Below, in pieces: positions 13,287-24,971 of a DNA stretch of 64,000 nucleotides. Each line of letters opens with the position of its first letter. The stretch's first letter is position 1. Source of the DNA: Adiantum capillus-veneris (lineage: Eukaryota > Streptophyta > Polypodiopsida > Polypodiales > Pteridaceae); the NCBI GenBank assembly GCA_014529385.2, contig CM043957.1, positions 84,757,881 to 84,821,880 of the forward strand, read 5' to 3'. Below the pieces are notes generated by a model. The model ran no database searches, had not been told where the DNA came from, and saw only the letters and a list, made by a program, of their open reading frames with translations. A program made the position numbers and the translations under genes.

Positions 13287-13297
13287 AGGAAGGGGGG
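13287..13297 (+). promoter_or_regulatory. Terminal polypurine tract of element 1
   Basis: AGGAAGGGGGG immediately before CA and the TG of the 3' LTR; the expected plus-strand primer site. Confidence 0.85.
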
Positions 13298-13299
13298 CA

Positions 13300-13873
13300 T
13301 GTTAACCCTCACGGCTCACGGACACCCATCACCTACGACGGACGCGTATTATGTATTTGGTAGAGTCAGGTACCGGGCTTGTCGGACCAATAGGGAAAGG
13401 TAGAGTGATCGCCAATGAGAGGCGCACTTTAACTTGGACATTCAAGGGATTAGTTGGTTAAGCATGGGCGCCCAAGTGTGAATGGGGTGAGCTCCTATAA
13501 AAGCCAACTAAACCTAATTTTTACTCATTCTCTCATTTGTGCAATTGAAGAGTGCTCTTGCTCCATCTCCATCTTCTTCTTCTTCACCTCCTTGTGTGTG
13601 TGTGTGTGAGAGAGAGAGAGAGGGAGAGTGTGTGTGCGATCGAGCATTACGAAGGCACGACGGCGGCGAAGCGGTTGAGCGCGGCACGACTGCAGCTTCT
13701 TCTTCATCGCGGCGAGGAATCCACCACGAAGGCGAGCGTAGAGCAGTGAGTGACACACCCTTTGTTTTCTTGAGCTTGCTAGTTTAGGCTTGTTGTGTGC
13801 TTGGAGCCGTTTGTGGCTCGCATACGGTGTATTGGCAAGTCCCTTGCTTCGACAGTGCGGCAAGGAGCGCACA
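13300..13873 (+). repeat. 3' LTR of element 1
   Basis: Same length and ends as the 5' LTR, offset by exactly 8,366 bp, with a TATA box at 13496-13502. Followed by the ACATT target duplication. Confidence 0.95.
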
Positions 13874-13969
13874 ACATTCCATTGTGAAATACCGGTATTG
13901 GTGCCTCGTAGATTTTGTCTAGATATTGTGAAAGTTGAATGCACTTGGTCTCTCTTCTACACCACCTCT

Positions 13970-13974
<5 letters not shown>

Positions 13975-14038
<64 letters not shown>
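13975..14038. repeat. (TC)n microsatellite
   Basis: About 64 bp of uninterrupted CT. It directly abuts the beginning of a decayed integrase fragment. Confidence 0.97.
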
Positions 14039-14040
<2 letters not shown>

Positions 14041-14042
14041 AG

Positions 14043-15665
14043 TAGGATCAAAAGTTGCACTTTATCATTTGGGCCTATAGACTTTCGTACATGAATGCTC
14101 TAGGGAATACACCTTATAACATGGTTTTTTGAATGAATATTATTTTACCCATAGATTTTTTTTATTTCAACCTTGCATGTAGCAAATATAATTGAATGGA
14201 CTGAACATGAATGGTCTAACCATTCGGACGACTTAGAAAAATTGGATGAAATTAGGTTAAAGGAAATTGTCACAATGTATGCCAAAAAATAACGCATGAA
14301 AGAGTTTCATGAAAAGATAGTGAAGTCTAAAGAATTTTATTTAAGGAGATTGTGTGCTTGTTTAGACTCTTAAGGAAAAAACAAAGAAATCAAAAAAGGA
14401 AGGAATGGGACCATTTGTGATTCATTCTATTTTACCAAGTGGGGCCATTATTAGGCTTGCTACATTGGATAGAAGGAAATACCTAGGATCAGTGGGTGCA
14501 AATTAAAGAAATATCACTTGCCACTCTCTCAAGAGATGCTTGAGATGGAACATGCACCCAAAAATTTAAAAAAAAGCACAATAAGAAGACAGAGAACGGG
14601 TAGCAAAATTGAAACAAAGAAGAGAAGACTTCAAAATGTAAAAGACTGTGTGGATTCATCAGATACAACCATAAAGGAAGATAAAGAAAAATATGGATCC
14701 ATACATTTCTATAGAACTAGGAGCCAACATGTTACCTATTCATGTGATGGTTACTTCTGGTGCACATTTGAATACGATTAGTCGGGATTTATAATAGAAA
14801 ATGCCGATGTTGGTCCTACAGCCGTTGATTTACAAGATTCAATGGCACTATCAACACTAGTACATGTTATGTGGAGCTCATGATATGCATCAGATGATTA
14901 CCATGTCCCTAGAAATTCTCTGTATTACCTCTAGAGTCCCTTGATAATCAATTAGTACTAGGTACATCATGGCAACACAAGTACAAGGCATGTATACACT
15001 GGTAAAATAACCAAGTGTATTTTACAACTGACTGTCAATTTTGCTTCCATGGAAAATACCTTGTATCTTTTTCATAATGATATCAAAAGACCAAGGATTT
15101 GTCCAATAGCTTCAAAGTGACACAACAGATACCATTGACCATACAGGAGATGATCAATATAGGATCTAATGATAGCCATAAATGTGCACCTGTCATCAAT
15201 TTTCTCCGTTCAGTACAAGTTGTGGACAACCAATCAACTGTTCTGAAAGTATAACCACCTATCACCAACTAGGGCTCAAGATTCAAGAACTATATACTCA
15301 AAATAATCAAAAAGTCTAACTTAAAAAAAACAACCCAAGCAAATGTGGATACCAAAAATGACACATGTCCAAGTCAAGCAGAAGCAATTTTGAGAACCCT
15401 CGAAACAAAAAATTCGGATACCTATAATAAATCCCCAAAGTGAAGGGAATTGCATTTGGATTTCCCAAAGGCCAACTACAATGCTCATCTTCACAAGCAC
15501 AACCACGGTATCCGACCAAAGCTAAAAGACAAAATCAAAATGTCATGTGGCCTAAAAAAAAATCAAACCAAGGACCCTCAAATACACACAAGTCCACAGA
15601 TGCCTAAAAAACCCATTAAAATGCTACAATCAACAAATCAGATGTGGATCCGCCTGGTTATAATC
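14043..15665 (+). pseudogene. Strongly decayed pol 3' end: integrase C-terminus, protease-like domain, WxPK tail
   Basis: Nucleotide resemblance to the pol 3' part of element 2 (53606 onward) starts right after the CT microsatellite. The integrase stretch around T-P-Y-N-M-V-F lies at about 14113-14133. The integrase C-terminal region with K-E-W-D-H/G-M-G-P-type remnants lies near 14395-14420, and the second protease-like site, now T-S-G-A-H-L-N, lies near 14748-14775. From 15345 on, decayed W-I-P-K, W-P-K and W-I-R motifs recur (near 15345, 15550 and 15645). Every frame carries many stops. The fragment has no LTR, so it is a truncated old copy of the same family or a close one, and is unrelated to the recent insertion of element 1 next to it. 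Confidence 0.7.
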
Positions 15666-16114
15666 TTGTCTCTATTTGTCAATGTCTATATTTGTGGGTA
15701 CGAGAAATCTACACACCCACATCTACATGACAATGCATGTAAAACCCCTTTGCCTCTTATTCAGTTGTAGCAATTCACAACAACTCAACATGTCTTCGCA
15801 ATAGCTCCTTGTTTGAGGGATTATTGTTTACATTACATGTTTGCCTCCAATATGAGTCATGCCATTGAAGGTTTCCAACTTAATGCCTCATCCGTGGAGA
15901 GGAAGAGAGGGATTACCATAAACCTAAATCTAAATGTAAATCATAATCTTGAAGCTCAACTTTAATATAAAAACTAAATCCAAAATCTAAACTACTCTCT
16001 CTCTCAACCATGCATGCACATACACAGAATAAACATGCAGACTTTTGAAATGAAAACTGCTCTTCCTACATCGTTCCCTTCAGCTATTCTAACTCCTACT
16101 CAGCACCATGAGTG

Positions 16115-16193
<79 letters not shown>

Positions 16194-16702
16194 GCTAACT
16201 TGATACGTTGTGAATGTCCTGAGTTATCCATTTTCCTCTTCCATCACTCAAGCTCAACAGAAGGAAAATGCTTTCAGCAGCTAGTGTTGTTGCCTGCCCT
16301 TTGAACATTCCAAAGCTAACTAGCTTTAAACACGTTTAAGCTCTACAAAAAAATAGAGATGGTTCAGCCTCTTCTTCAGCTCTAAACCTTAAATCTTGAG
16401 TTAAATCCTAAACCTAACCCCAAATCTCTATTATTAAATCTAAACCTGAACTCTAACTTAAATATAAAAACTAAATCCTAAACCTATGTCGACTATCTCT
16501 CTCTATCTTTGTTTCCCTCTTACTTTATCTATATATGTCATAGTTTGTCTATTAGTTACAAAGACAAACATTGACAAAGCTCTTCACCGACCAATGCACT
16601 ATAGTCTTGGACAGCACAAACGTTATATTAGATCCACTAGGACTCTATCCGATTGGTCTCATAAATCATTTTGAAACTTCAAAGATGTTTAATATAACAT
16701 TT

Positions 16703-16762
<60 letters not shown>

Positions 16763-17389
16763 ATACACACACACAATGTGTGTGTGTGTGGGAGAGTGGA
16801 AGAGAGAGACAAATAGGGGAAGGGAACACAAGAGGGAGGAGAGAGAAGGAGCATACCTAATTCTTCTTCCTCTCCTTGAGTTTGTGTGTGTGTGTGGGGA
16901 AGGGGGGGGGGGGGGAGAGAGAGAGAGAGAGAGAGAGAGAGCGGCGCGGTGTCCTTCCATGGCACATGCATAATAAGAAAATAAGATTATCTACCGCACT
17001 CTTAATTTTTATGATGTGTGGGACCAAATGCTACAATGTACATAGCACTTGTGTTACATGCGAAAATAGATGCCACGATTGCAGTCGTGCACATACCTTG
17101 TCAGGCAGGCGAGGCCCTAGACGTGGCACTATAGCATGCTTTTTCACGTAAATATATGCGTATTTTTCTTTAGAAATGTACAAATGTCAAGTGTATCGAA
17201 GTGGCACGCTTGTTTTGCCTAAAAACTTCAATGCGACCAATCTTGGCCAAAAATAACAGGTTTTATATGTGGATGTAAAAGACGTGTCCAAAGTGATTAC
17301 CAAGTGTAAAAATGATGTTCAAGATGAAATTTGAGCCCAATGGGATTTTTTAATTAATTTAGGGATTTTTCCCAACTCGTTTGGCCTTT
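15666..17389. other. Microsatellite-rich spacer
   Basis: Contains (CT)n at about 16118-16154 merging into (CA)n up to 16192, (TC)n at about 16712-16759 with short CA and TG runs to 16790, a G-run at about 16898-16914 and (AG)n at about 16915-16940. I see no gene. Degenerate repeats of a T/CAAATCTAAAC type occur near 15915-15990 and 16385-16480. The start of recognisable element 3 sequence at about 17390 is abrupt. Confidence 0.6.
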
Positions 17390-20300
17390 TTATGGACAAA
17401 ACCCACTATCTAATGCTTATCAAAGCAGAGGATTGTGTAAAAGACCAAATATCAAGAAGGTTCTGAAAAGTTCGAAGGGAAGGAATGCAAGAGGAAATAA
17501 AACAAGTACGGAAGACTAAAACAGAACCAAAATAAGAAAAATCTCAACAATCAAAACAGGAAAAAACAAAAGACCAAGAGTGGACCAAAATGGAGCGTAA
17601 AAAGAAGTACCAAGAACTAAAAGAGTCGTTACGAGAGGTATGGACTACTGAAGGGAAAAGTGGTGGTAAGGAGTCAAAAAAAGGAAACATGAATGTACCA
17701 TCCCACTATCGAAAATTCACCATCCAGGACAGAAAAATCATTATGACACCACCAGTTAGGGAAAGAATAAACCAGGAATCTTACGATGGGTTGGAGAATG
17801 CAAAACGGATAGACCTCGCTACGCCAGGCGAAAAGCCTCAGCCGGTCTATATTGCAACTGATTTAGAGCCTGAAGAAGAAGAACTGCTAACACAACTTCT
17901 CAAGAAGTATAAAGATGTGTTTGCATGGTCCTACAAAGACCTCAAAGGAGTTGATCCATCGATATGCCAACATACAATTCCATTGAAATCAGATGCCAAA
18001 CCTAGCAAACAGCGTCCTTACACATATAATGACACAGTTGCTAAATGAATCAAAGAGGAGATTGAAAAGCTGATGGATGCTGAATTCATCTATGAAATCG
18101 AAAATACAGATTGGGTATCACCCATTGTGGTTGTCCCCAAAAAGAACAGGAAGCTGCGTGTATGTGTGAACCTCAAAAAAGTAAATACAGCCACCATAAG
18201 GGATAATTATCCCTTGTCGATCACAGAACATGTACTTGAGAGGGTGGTTGGGAAACGGGCTTATTCCTTTCTAGATGGGTTTTCAGGGTATAACCAACTG
18301 GAAATTGCAATAGAGGATCAACATAAAACAACGTTTGCCACAGAATGGGGAATATATGCGTATGAAGTTATGCCTTTTGTCTTAACCAATGCCCCAGCTA
18401 CCTTTCAAAGGTTAATGACTCATATGTTCAAAGAATACCTGAGAATATTCTTAGAAATATATATGGATGATCTCTGTGTACACTCTCTTCTACGAGAAGA
18501 ACATATTGACCATTTACAAAAGGTATTTGAGAAGTGCATAACCTATCGAATCTGTTTTAGCCCGGAAAAGTGCATTTTTATGGTTAGGCAAGGCCAAATC
18601 TTAGGACATAATTTCTCAAGAAATGGCATAACCACTGACCTAGACAAAATCAAGGTCATAGTAGACTTGCCCAGGCCTACTAATGCCAAAAAAGTACAAT
18701 CCTTCATGGGACACTGCGGATATTATCGAAGATTCATATATATGTATGTAGTTATTGCACAACCTCTATATTGTTTATTAGTCAGTTTCGACTAGACTGA
18801 GAGTGTGAAAGTTCATTCCAAAAGCTTAAAGAAAACCTTGTATCAGCACCTGTACTTAAAGCACCAGATTGGGAAAAGATATTCCATGTTCACATTGATG
18901 CATCTGCATATGCAATCGGGAGTATTCTCGCTCAACCTGGAGATAGAACATTGGATTTCCCAGTTTGTTATGCAAGTTGACAACTAAATAGTGCAGAAAA
19001 GAACTACACAACCACTGAAAGAGAGGGGTTAGGAATGATTTATGTTGTAAAGAAATTTTGGTATTATTGGCTCGCAAACAAATTTGTGTTCTTCACAGAT
19101 CATCAAGCTCTTTTGTATCTGGTAAATAAACCATGCAATACTGGGAGAATTGTACGCTGGTTTATTATATTTCTAGAGTTTGATTTCACAGTGGTAGTCA
19201 AAAAGGATAAAACTCATCTACGGGCGGATCATCTATCAAGGCTGCAAAACGGGGAAGCTCCTGAAGGAGTAGACCATGACATACCTGATGCTTATCTTTT
19301 CAATATTGAAATGATACCCAAATGGTCTCAGGAAATTGTTAGCATTATTTCTTTTGGAGGTAGATTTGATAGCAAGGAAGACATATCCAAAAAACAAACA
19401 ATTCGACAAACAAAAAACTTCCAATTGATTGTAGGACGACTGTATCATCTAGGCTTGGACCAAATTCTACGATTATGTATAAATCCGGAGGATTTGAGTG
19501 TTATCTTGAAGAAGCACATGTCTAGGATTGTGCATTTCATTGTTCAACAATGAAAACACACCAAAGACTGAAACAATTAGGGGTTTATTGGCCAACTATG
19601 TATGCTGACACACATGCTTATGTTAACAATTATACTATATGCAATGCCAAACGACCAGTGGATCACGCAACATTGTTTCAGGTAAACATTGCACCTGCAT
19701 GGAGTCAATATATCATTGATTTCTTAACCACAAGGACATTTCCTGAAAACATAACAAAAGCACGGACAAGGGCGATAGAGCTAGAGGCTCGTGACTTTAA
19801 TTTAATTGGGAATCAACTCTATAAGCGAGGAAAGGATAATCAACTTAGAATCTGTGCAAGTGAAAGCGAATACCTGCTAATTCTAGAACATGCACATGGA
19901 GGAATAAGTGGAGGCCATTTTTCAGCGATAAGACGGTAAAAATTGTCTTAACCTCACATTGCATATGGATGATGAGGAGTTTGTAAAGTGTTGTGACGCA
20001 TGTCAGCGCACCAAGGTGCCGATAAGGAGAGATGAGATGCCACTACGGCCAATGATGGGAGCAAGGGCATTTGCAAAATGGGGCATTGATTTTGTGGGAC
20101 CTATTTCACCCCCTGCATATCAAACTCATACCCAATATATCATTGTGGCTACGGACTATTTTTCAAAATGGGTGGAAGCCAAGGCAACACAAAAAGCACA
20201 TGCACGAACCACTTCCCAATTTTTGTATGAGAATATCTTTGTAAGATACGTATTACCAATAGAAATTGTCAGTGATCAAGGAATACATTTTCTTAATGAA

Positions 20301-20990
20301 GTCATTGAATATCTATTAGACGAATTCATGGTCATACATAGAAAATCTGCTCCATATCATCCACAAGCAAATGGACAAGCTGAGGCCACAAATAAAACAC
20401 TGTGCATTGTTCTGACTAAAATTGTATCAGATTCAAGGACATAATGGGATCAGCCGTTACACTCAACACTATGGGCATATAGGGTAGCTTACAAAACATC
20501 AATAGGAACAACACCGTACAACATGGTGTTTGGCTTAAACGCTATATTTTCCATAGAGTTTTTAATTCCAACTCTACGAGTAGCGAAAAGCTTAGAATGG
20601 ATTGGGCATGAGCTCTCTTCAAGAATAGATGATCTTGAAAAGCTAGACGAACTTCGATTGAGAGCTGTAGCTTCGATCTATGCTAAAAAAAGAAGACAAA
20701 AAGAGTTTTTTGACAAGCATGTGCGCACGAAAGAGTTCAAAAAAGATGATTATGTACTTGTTTATACCTTGAAGCAACATGCCAAGAAACTTAAAAAGCG
20801 AGGGATGGGACCCTTTGTGATTAGTGACTTATCACAAAGTGGAGCTGTCAAGCTTGCTACATTAGCAGGTGAAGAAATACCAAATTGGATTAGTGGGTGT
20901 CGATTAAAAAAGTATCATTTACCACTAACACAGGATATGCTTCAACAAATCCATCAAGAAAAACAACGAATGAAGGATCAGAAACAGAGG
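17390..20990 (+). pseudogene. Decayed pol of element 3: RT, RNase H, duplicated zinc module, integrase
   Basis: Reverse transcriptase is largely readable at 17590-18048 and 18073-18795, split by a TGA at about 18046. Its catalytic Y-M-D-D is at 18460-18471. RNase H remnants run from 18805 to 19250, including F-F-T-D-H-Q. Two HHCC modules follow: histidines at 19517 and 19538, then at 19895 and 19916, the same 378-bp offset as in element 2. The first module has lost its second Cys and carries a stop. The integrase core (19959-20444) still has its catalytic acids in A-T-D-Y, S-D-Q-G and G-Q-A-E-A. The integrase C-terminal region with a G-M-G-P-F motif continues from 20523. Multiple stops show that the copy is dead. 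Confidence 0.85.
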
Positions 20991-22262
20991 GTACGAGAAG
21001 AGGCCCAAGCAGAAGCAAAAGAATGCATTGCAAAAAGAAGGCTTCTACGACAACAACAACAATGTGGGTCACCGTTGCAAATAAATGCTATTCAACTAAC
21101 GAATTTTAGTGAAGATATAGTGGAGCCAATAATTGTAGTCAAAGTGGGTAGCAATCAAGTTGAATCAACGGCATTGCTTGATTCTGGAGCTCAAGCAAAT
21201 TTGATCTCTTACAAATTATACAAATAGCTCAAGCCCAAAGGTCAACTACATCCTACTCCACAAGTGCTAGAAAGTAGTACATCACATTTGCTAAAAACAT
21301 TGGGCTGGACTATATTGCATGTACAAATACATCAATATATTTACACACACAAGTTTTATGTAGTTGAGGATGCAAGCACACAACAGCCCGTGTTGTTGGG
21401 ACAACCTTGGCAAAAATAGTATAATGTGCAGATAGATTGGAATTCCGAAGTAGTCAAAATTCAGCATGCACAAGAACAACAAGTGGTAGCCTTTGCTCAG
21501 CATCCCAGGAAGAATCAGATGGCAGCACCACAAACACAAAGGATGGGTGCCACTAAAGAACAACAAGATACCCATGGCGAACAAATAGGAAACTACCCAC
21601 CATGTTCCTTACAAACATCCAACAACACAGACCACAATGAAAAGATCAATGTTAGCAACACACGAAAAACAAGTATGGGTACGGAAGGATAAAGGTGACA
21701 TGGCAAACATCCAATATAACAGAAGAAGTCAACAAAAGCACACAGATCAACCAAAAACCAAGGGAATAAAAAAGATATGGATCCCACAGAGAATTCTCAG
21801 TAACAACTTACATGCGGCTCGCATTGGGATCCCGCAACAGGAACTCCCTTCAGTACAAGCAACATCGGCATGCAGACACACTACATATGAAACCGGCAAA
21901 ATGATCTATGTGGATGCCAATCAGCAGCACAACAATGACGACCAAGAACATGGAAATAAACCTACAACAACCTCCAAAACGAAGCTACCAATGGCAAGCC
22001 AAAGAGAAACAGACTATGGCCAATTCCGCCACGACAATTCTCTCCAAGGAGACATATATGGCCATGTCGACAATAGTGGCAAACTAAGTAACTTTTGCAA
22101 GAAAAACGATCAAACAGAGAGCGGTAGAGTTACAACTTTTAGTTACAAAGAAAATCCGCCAACCAAATCAACAACAAACAGAAAACCTCGACGGCGAATG
22201 CCAATAAGCATCTTACTTATACCCTCCTCTTGCACAACATTGATTTTTCCATGCATTGACTG
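20991..22262 (+). pseudogene. Decayed second protease-like domain and WxPK tail of element 3
   Basis: Continues the reading frame after integrase. The motif L-L-D-S-G-A-Q-A-N-L-I-S has its Asp codon at 21180-21182, about 300 bp after the integrase C-terminal motif. A stop follows at about 21227. Remnants of the L-L-G-Q-P-W signature lie near 21393-21412. Tail motifs such as K-K-I-W-I-P-Q (about 21769) and I-G-I-P-Q-Q-E-L-P-S (about 21820) match W-I-P-K units of element 2 in order. Conservation of this layout in an older copy shows that the post-integrase protease domain belongs to the family and is not an accident of one copy. Confidence 0.75.
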
Positions 22263-22353
22263 AGTATGCATCATTTAGGGCCACATTACATGGCCGAACA
22301 TTAGCACAATTTTTAACCCATGCACGGCACAAACACCGAGGCGATACCTTGTC

Positions 22354-22386
22354 GTCCGCGAGGACTCCGGCTAGGAGGGAGGGAGG
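22354..22386 (+). promoter_or_regulatory. Internal hairpin and polypurine tract of element 3
   Basis: GTCC-GCGA-GGAC (22354-22365) is a short hairpin with a GNRA-type loop, followed after 7 bases by AGGAGGGAGGGAGG (22373-22386). Same order and spacing as the internal site of element 2. Confidence 0.6.
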
Positions 22387-24971
22387 CATTCTCAAATGCG
22401 GACCCAATGATAAAAAGAGCAAAAAAGGGCGTGTTTTTTGACTATTTTAGAGGGTTTTCGTTTGATTACAAAATTTTATGGACTAACTTGCGTACATATG
22501 CCCTTATAAAACATAAATCTACAAGTACATGGGACCAAACGCCAAATCAAGCCCCTAGGTGTGTGTATATAGGTAAAACTAGCCATTTTTCGGGCAAAAT
22601 ATTGGTAAAATGGAGAAATCCGGCCGTAAAAATTTCATGTGAGTGTATATAGCGTTTTGAGATGATGATTTTGAGTTATTATGATTTTTGGAGATTTTTT
22701 GGGTTTAAATTGCTATTTTCTTTTTAATTTTACTAATTATCGGCAAAAAAACTTCAAAAATACAAAAAGCAGGTGAAATACGGTCGTAATGAAAAAAACA
22801 ATATGGGGATAATCAGTGACTATAGGAAAACCTATGATACAATGGGGGTGCAATTATGTGAATGGAGCGGAAAGCGTGTTTTGGCCGGATTTTGACTGAA
22901 ACGTCAAATTTCTCGGAAATTGGGCAAATGGAGTCCAAATCAAGAATTTTTCGAGCCTAAACCGCATCTCACAAGAAGTTGGGAGCACATGTCAAATTTC
23001 ATGGAAAGTGGTTCGGGGACCCCCATTATAAGATTTTTTCACTTCATTTAAAGCTCATTTCTACTATTGCCTTCTTGAGAGAGAGCTCTTGCCACCTAGA
23101 ACGAACTGGACTTCCATCGGCTTCTACGATGCGCACGACCACCCGACAGGCTCTACACATGAGAGATAGGCTCATCACCTTGAGCTTTTCGTGTATGTTT
23201 TATGTTTTGTCGCGAAAACGTCTAGCATAAGGTTCACACGGGAAGCGAGCAGTAGAGACCTATAGGCAGAAGTGGCCACCTAACGGCTAACCCAAAAGCA
23301 ATGAGGCTTCATTGGTGGATTACCCTAGCATAGGAGACCACTTTTGAATGCCCAAAGGCGGTAGAAAACCATCGGAAAAAACCATAACTTGTAGAGCCCC
23401 GCAAGAGGCCACCAAATGGTAAATCGGTGGAAAAGCGCCCAAATGCTGTTTGGCCTTGTGGCCATGAGGCGACCCGAAGATTCAGAAACAGCATCAGACA
23501 CACAAAGCGTCAACTAGCTCTCATGGCCAAACAGCATGTCCGTTTGCCATCAAACTTCACGAGCGGCTTTCCTAGACCATCAACAACCAGGTCCTATGGT
23601 GGTAGACCACCACAAGTCATCGATGACATGTAAACGCAACCACGGGCGCTTCCAGAGTGACAAATTGCCAAACGGAGCTCCGGTGAAGCCAAAGTTGACA
23701 AAAACCATATGCAAGGATCCCCAACGAACCGTGAAGCTATGGAGACCAACATCAAGAAATTTCATCGTCGAAAAGCACTCCAAGAGTCAGAAAACGGCCC
23801 AGAGGCTGTGAAATCCAAGTAGGGAGTTTCTTTCTATGCATTTTACTTTTTTGTTGAAATAGGGCTTAAAAGGGACTCAAGGCGGCTCAGGGCAGGCACC
23901 AGTAGCACTTCTCACATAAATTTCATCGGAAGACATCCTACGTGTAGGATGTCCCAAGGCCATATCTGGGAGCCAAATTACTCAACATCTCATCTCATAC
24001 ACAGGTTCTATATAGCCTGTACATGCTAGCCACCAAGTTTCATCAAATTTGGACAAAAGTTGACCTTATATGCATTAAAAAAAACGCAAAGCCAGAGCAT
24101 AGAGGCAATAATGGGTCATAGACCTACCAAAACTAGTCCAAATCACATGAAACTTACACAATACACTCATGAGAACATTTCCAAGCTAACTGTGGGGTCA
24201 CTTGTGAAAATTGATGAAGTAGACATCCTACGCGTAGGATGTCTAAATGACCAATTTGACCCCTGGATGGTATTTTTGAGTTCCAGATCTCTTTATCACA
24301 CCTTCATAAGCCCATGTAACATATTTCAAGCCATTCCCATCACTTTTGGCCCCCTCCAAGTACACTTTTTGAGCCTAAAAACACTACACATGCCCTTAAC
24401 AACACCAATACTTATCCAAATCAAAATCTAAGACCAGGGCCATGTTCCACATGCTAAGGGATACCAACAGAACCAACTTCAAGGCATTCTGCTAAAATAG
24501 ACATCCTATGCATAGGATGTCTCCAGTGTCATTTGGACCTTCTGTGCAAGAACTCACCTAATGGGAGCCATTAACATGGCATAAGGAGGCTATATATCAA
24601 CTTTCAACCCATTTGAATACCATTTTCCACCTATTGAGGACATCCTACCCAATTTGTGAGCATAAAGCCCAAATATGCCCAAAATGCACTTTTTGATGCC
24701 GAAACCCAATTTCAATTACATAGCCATGTTGCACAGGTCAAGGGCCACAAGCCTGCCAAGTTTCACAAAAAATAGACAAGTTAGACATTCTACGCGTAGG
24801 ATGTCTACACGATAATTTTTAGCCAGAAAGCTACTGTGAGAAAATGCAAAGTTTCCCTAGTTCCTTTTAAGTTTTACTTTCAATTTTCAAGTCATTTGGG
24901 TAGTCATAACTCAATTTATCAGCTAATATGGAAAAAACGCTAACTTTGGACTACTGAGTGCAACAAGATCC
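22387..24971 (+). other. Non-coding region between pol and ORF3 of element 3
   Basis: No coding potential. The part at about 22890-23225 is clearly related to 55890-56230 of element 2, including TTTTGTCGCGAAAAC. Palindromic motifs lie at 23931-23954, 24221-24244, 24499-24522 and 24783-24806, with a half site near 24638. CTAAC followed by AG precedes the ORF3 ATG, as in element 2. Confidence 0.7.
23931..24806 (+). repeat. Cluster of four 24-bp palindromes, element 3 version
   Basis: Core CATCCTACGCGTAGGATG flanked by AGA and TCT. Copies at 23931 (centre ACGTGT, last base changed), 24221 (perfect), 24499 (centre ATGCAT, still perfectly palindromic) and 24783 (one arm mismatch). The arm differs from the element 2 version by paired changes that keep the symmetry. 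Confidence 0.9.

Larger units (their letters stand above)
4934..13873 (+). mobile_element. Element 1: complete young non-autonomous LTR retrotransposon, gag-protease only
   Basis: The two LTRs (4934-5507 and 13300-13873) are both 574 bp, begin TG and end CA, and differ at one base that I could find (G at 5379, A at 13745). Five-base target duplications ACATT lie at 4929-4933 and 13874-13878. A tRNA-type primer site follows the 5' LTR and a polypurine tract precedes the 3' LTR, so the element is structurally complete. Its only long reading frame encodes Gag with zinc knuckles and a retropepsin-like domain. There is no reverse transcriptase, RNase H or integrase, so replication and integration must be supplied in trans. 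The 1.6 kb after the ORF is non-coding. The near-identical LTRs mean a recent insertion. Confidence 0.95.

Noticed and set aside
16014-16304. Small frame across the CT/CA microsatellite
   Set aside because: Ser-Leu and Thr-His repeats come from the dinucleotide tracts.
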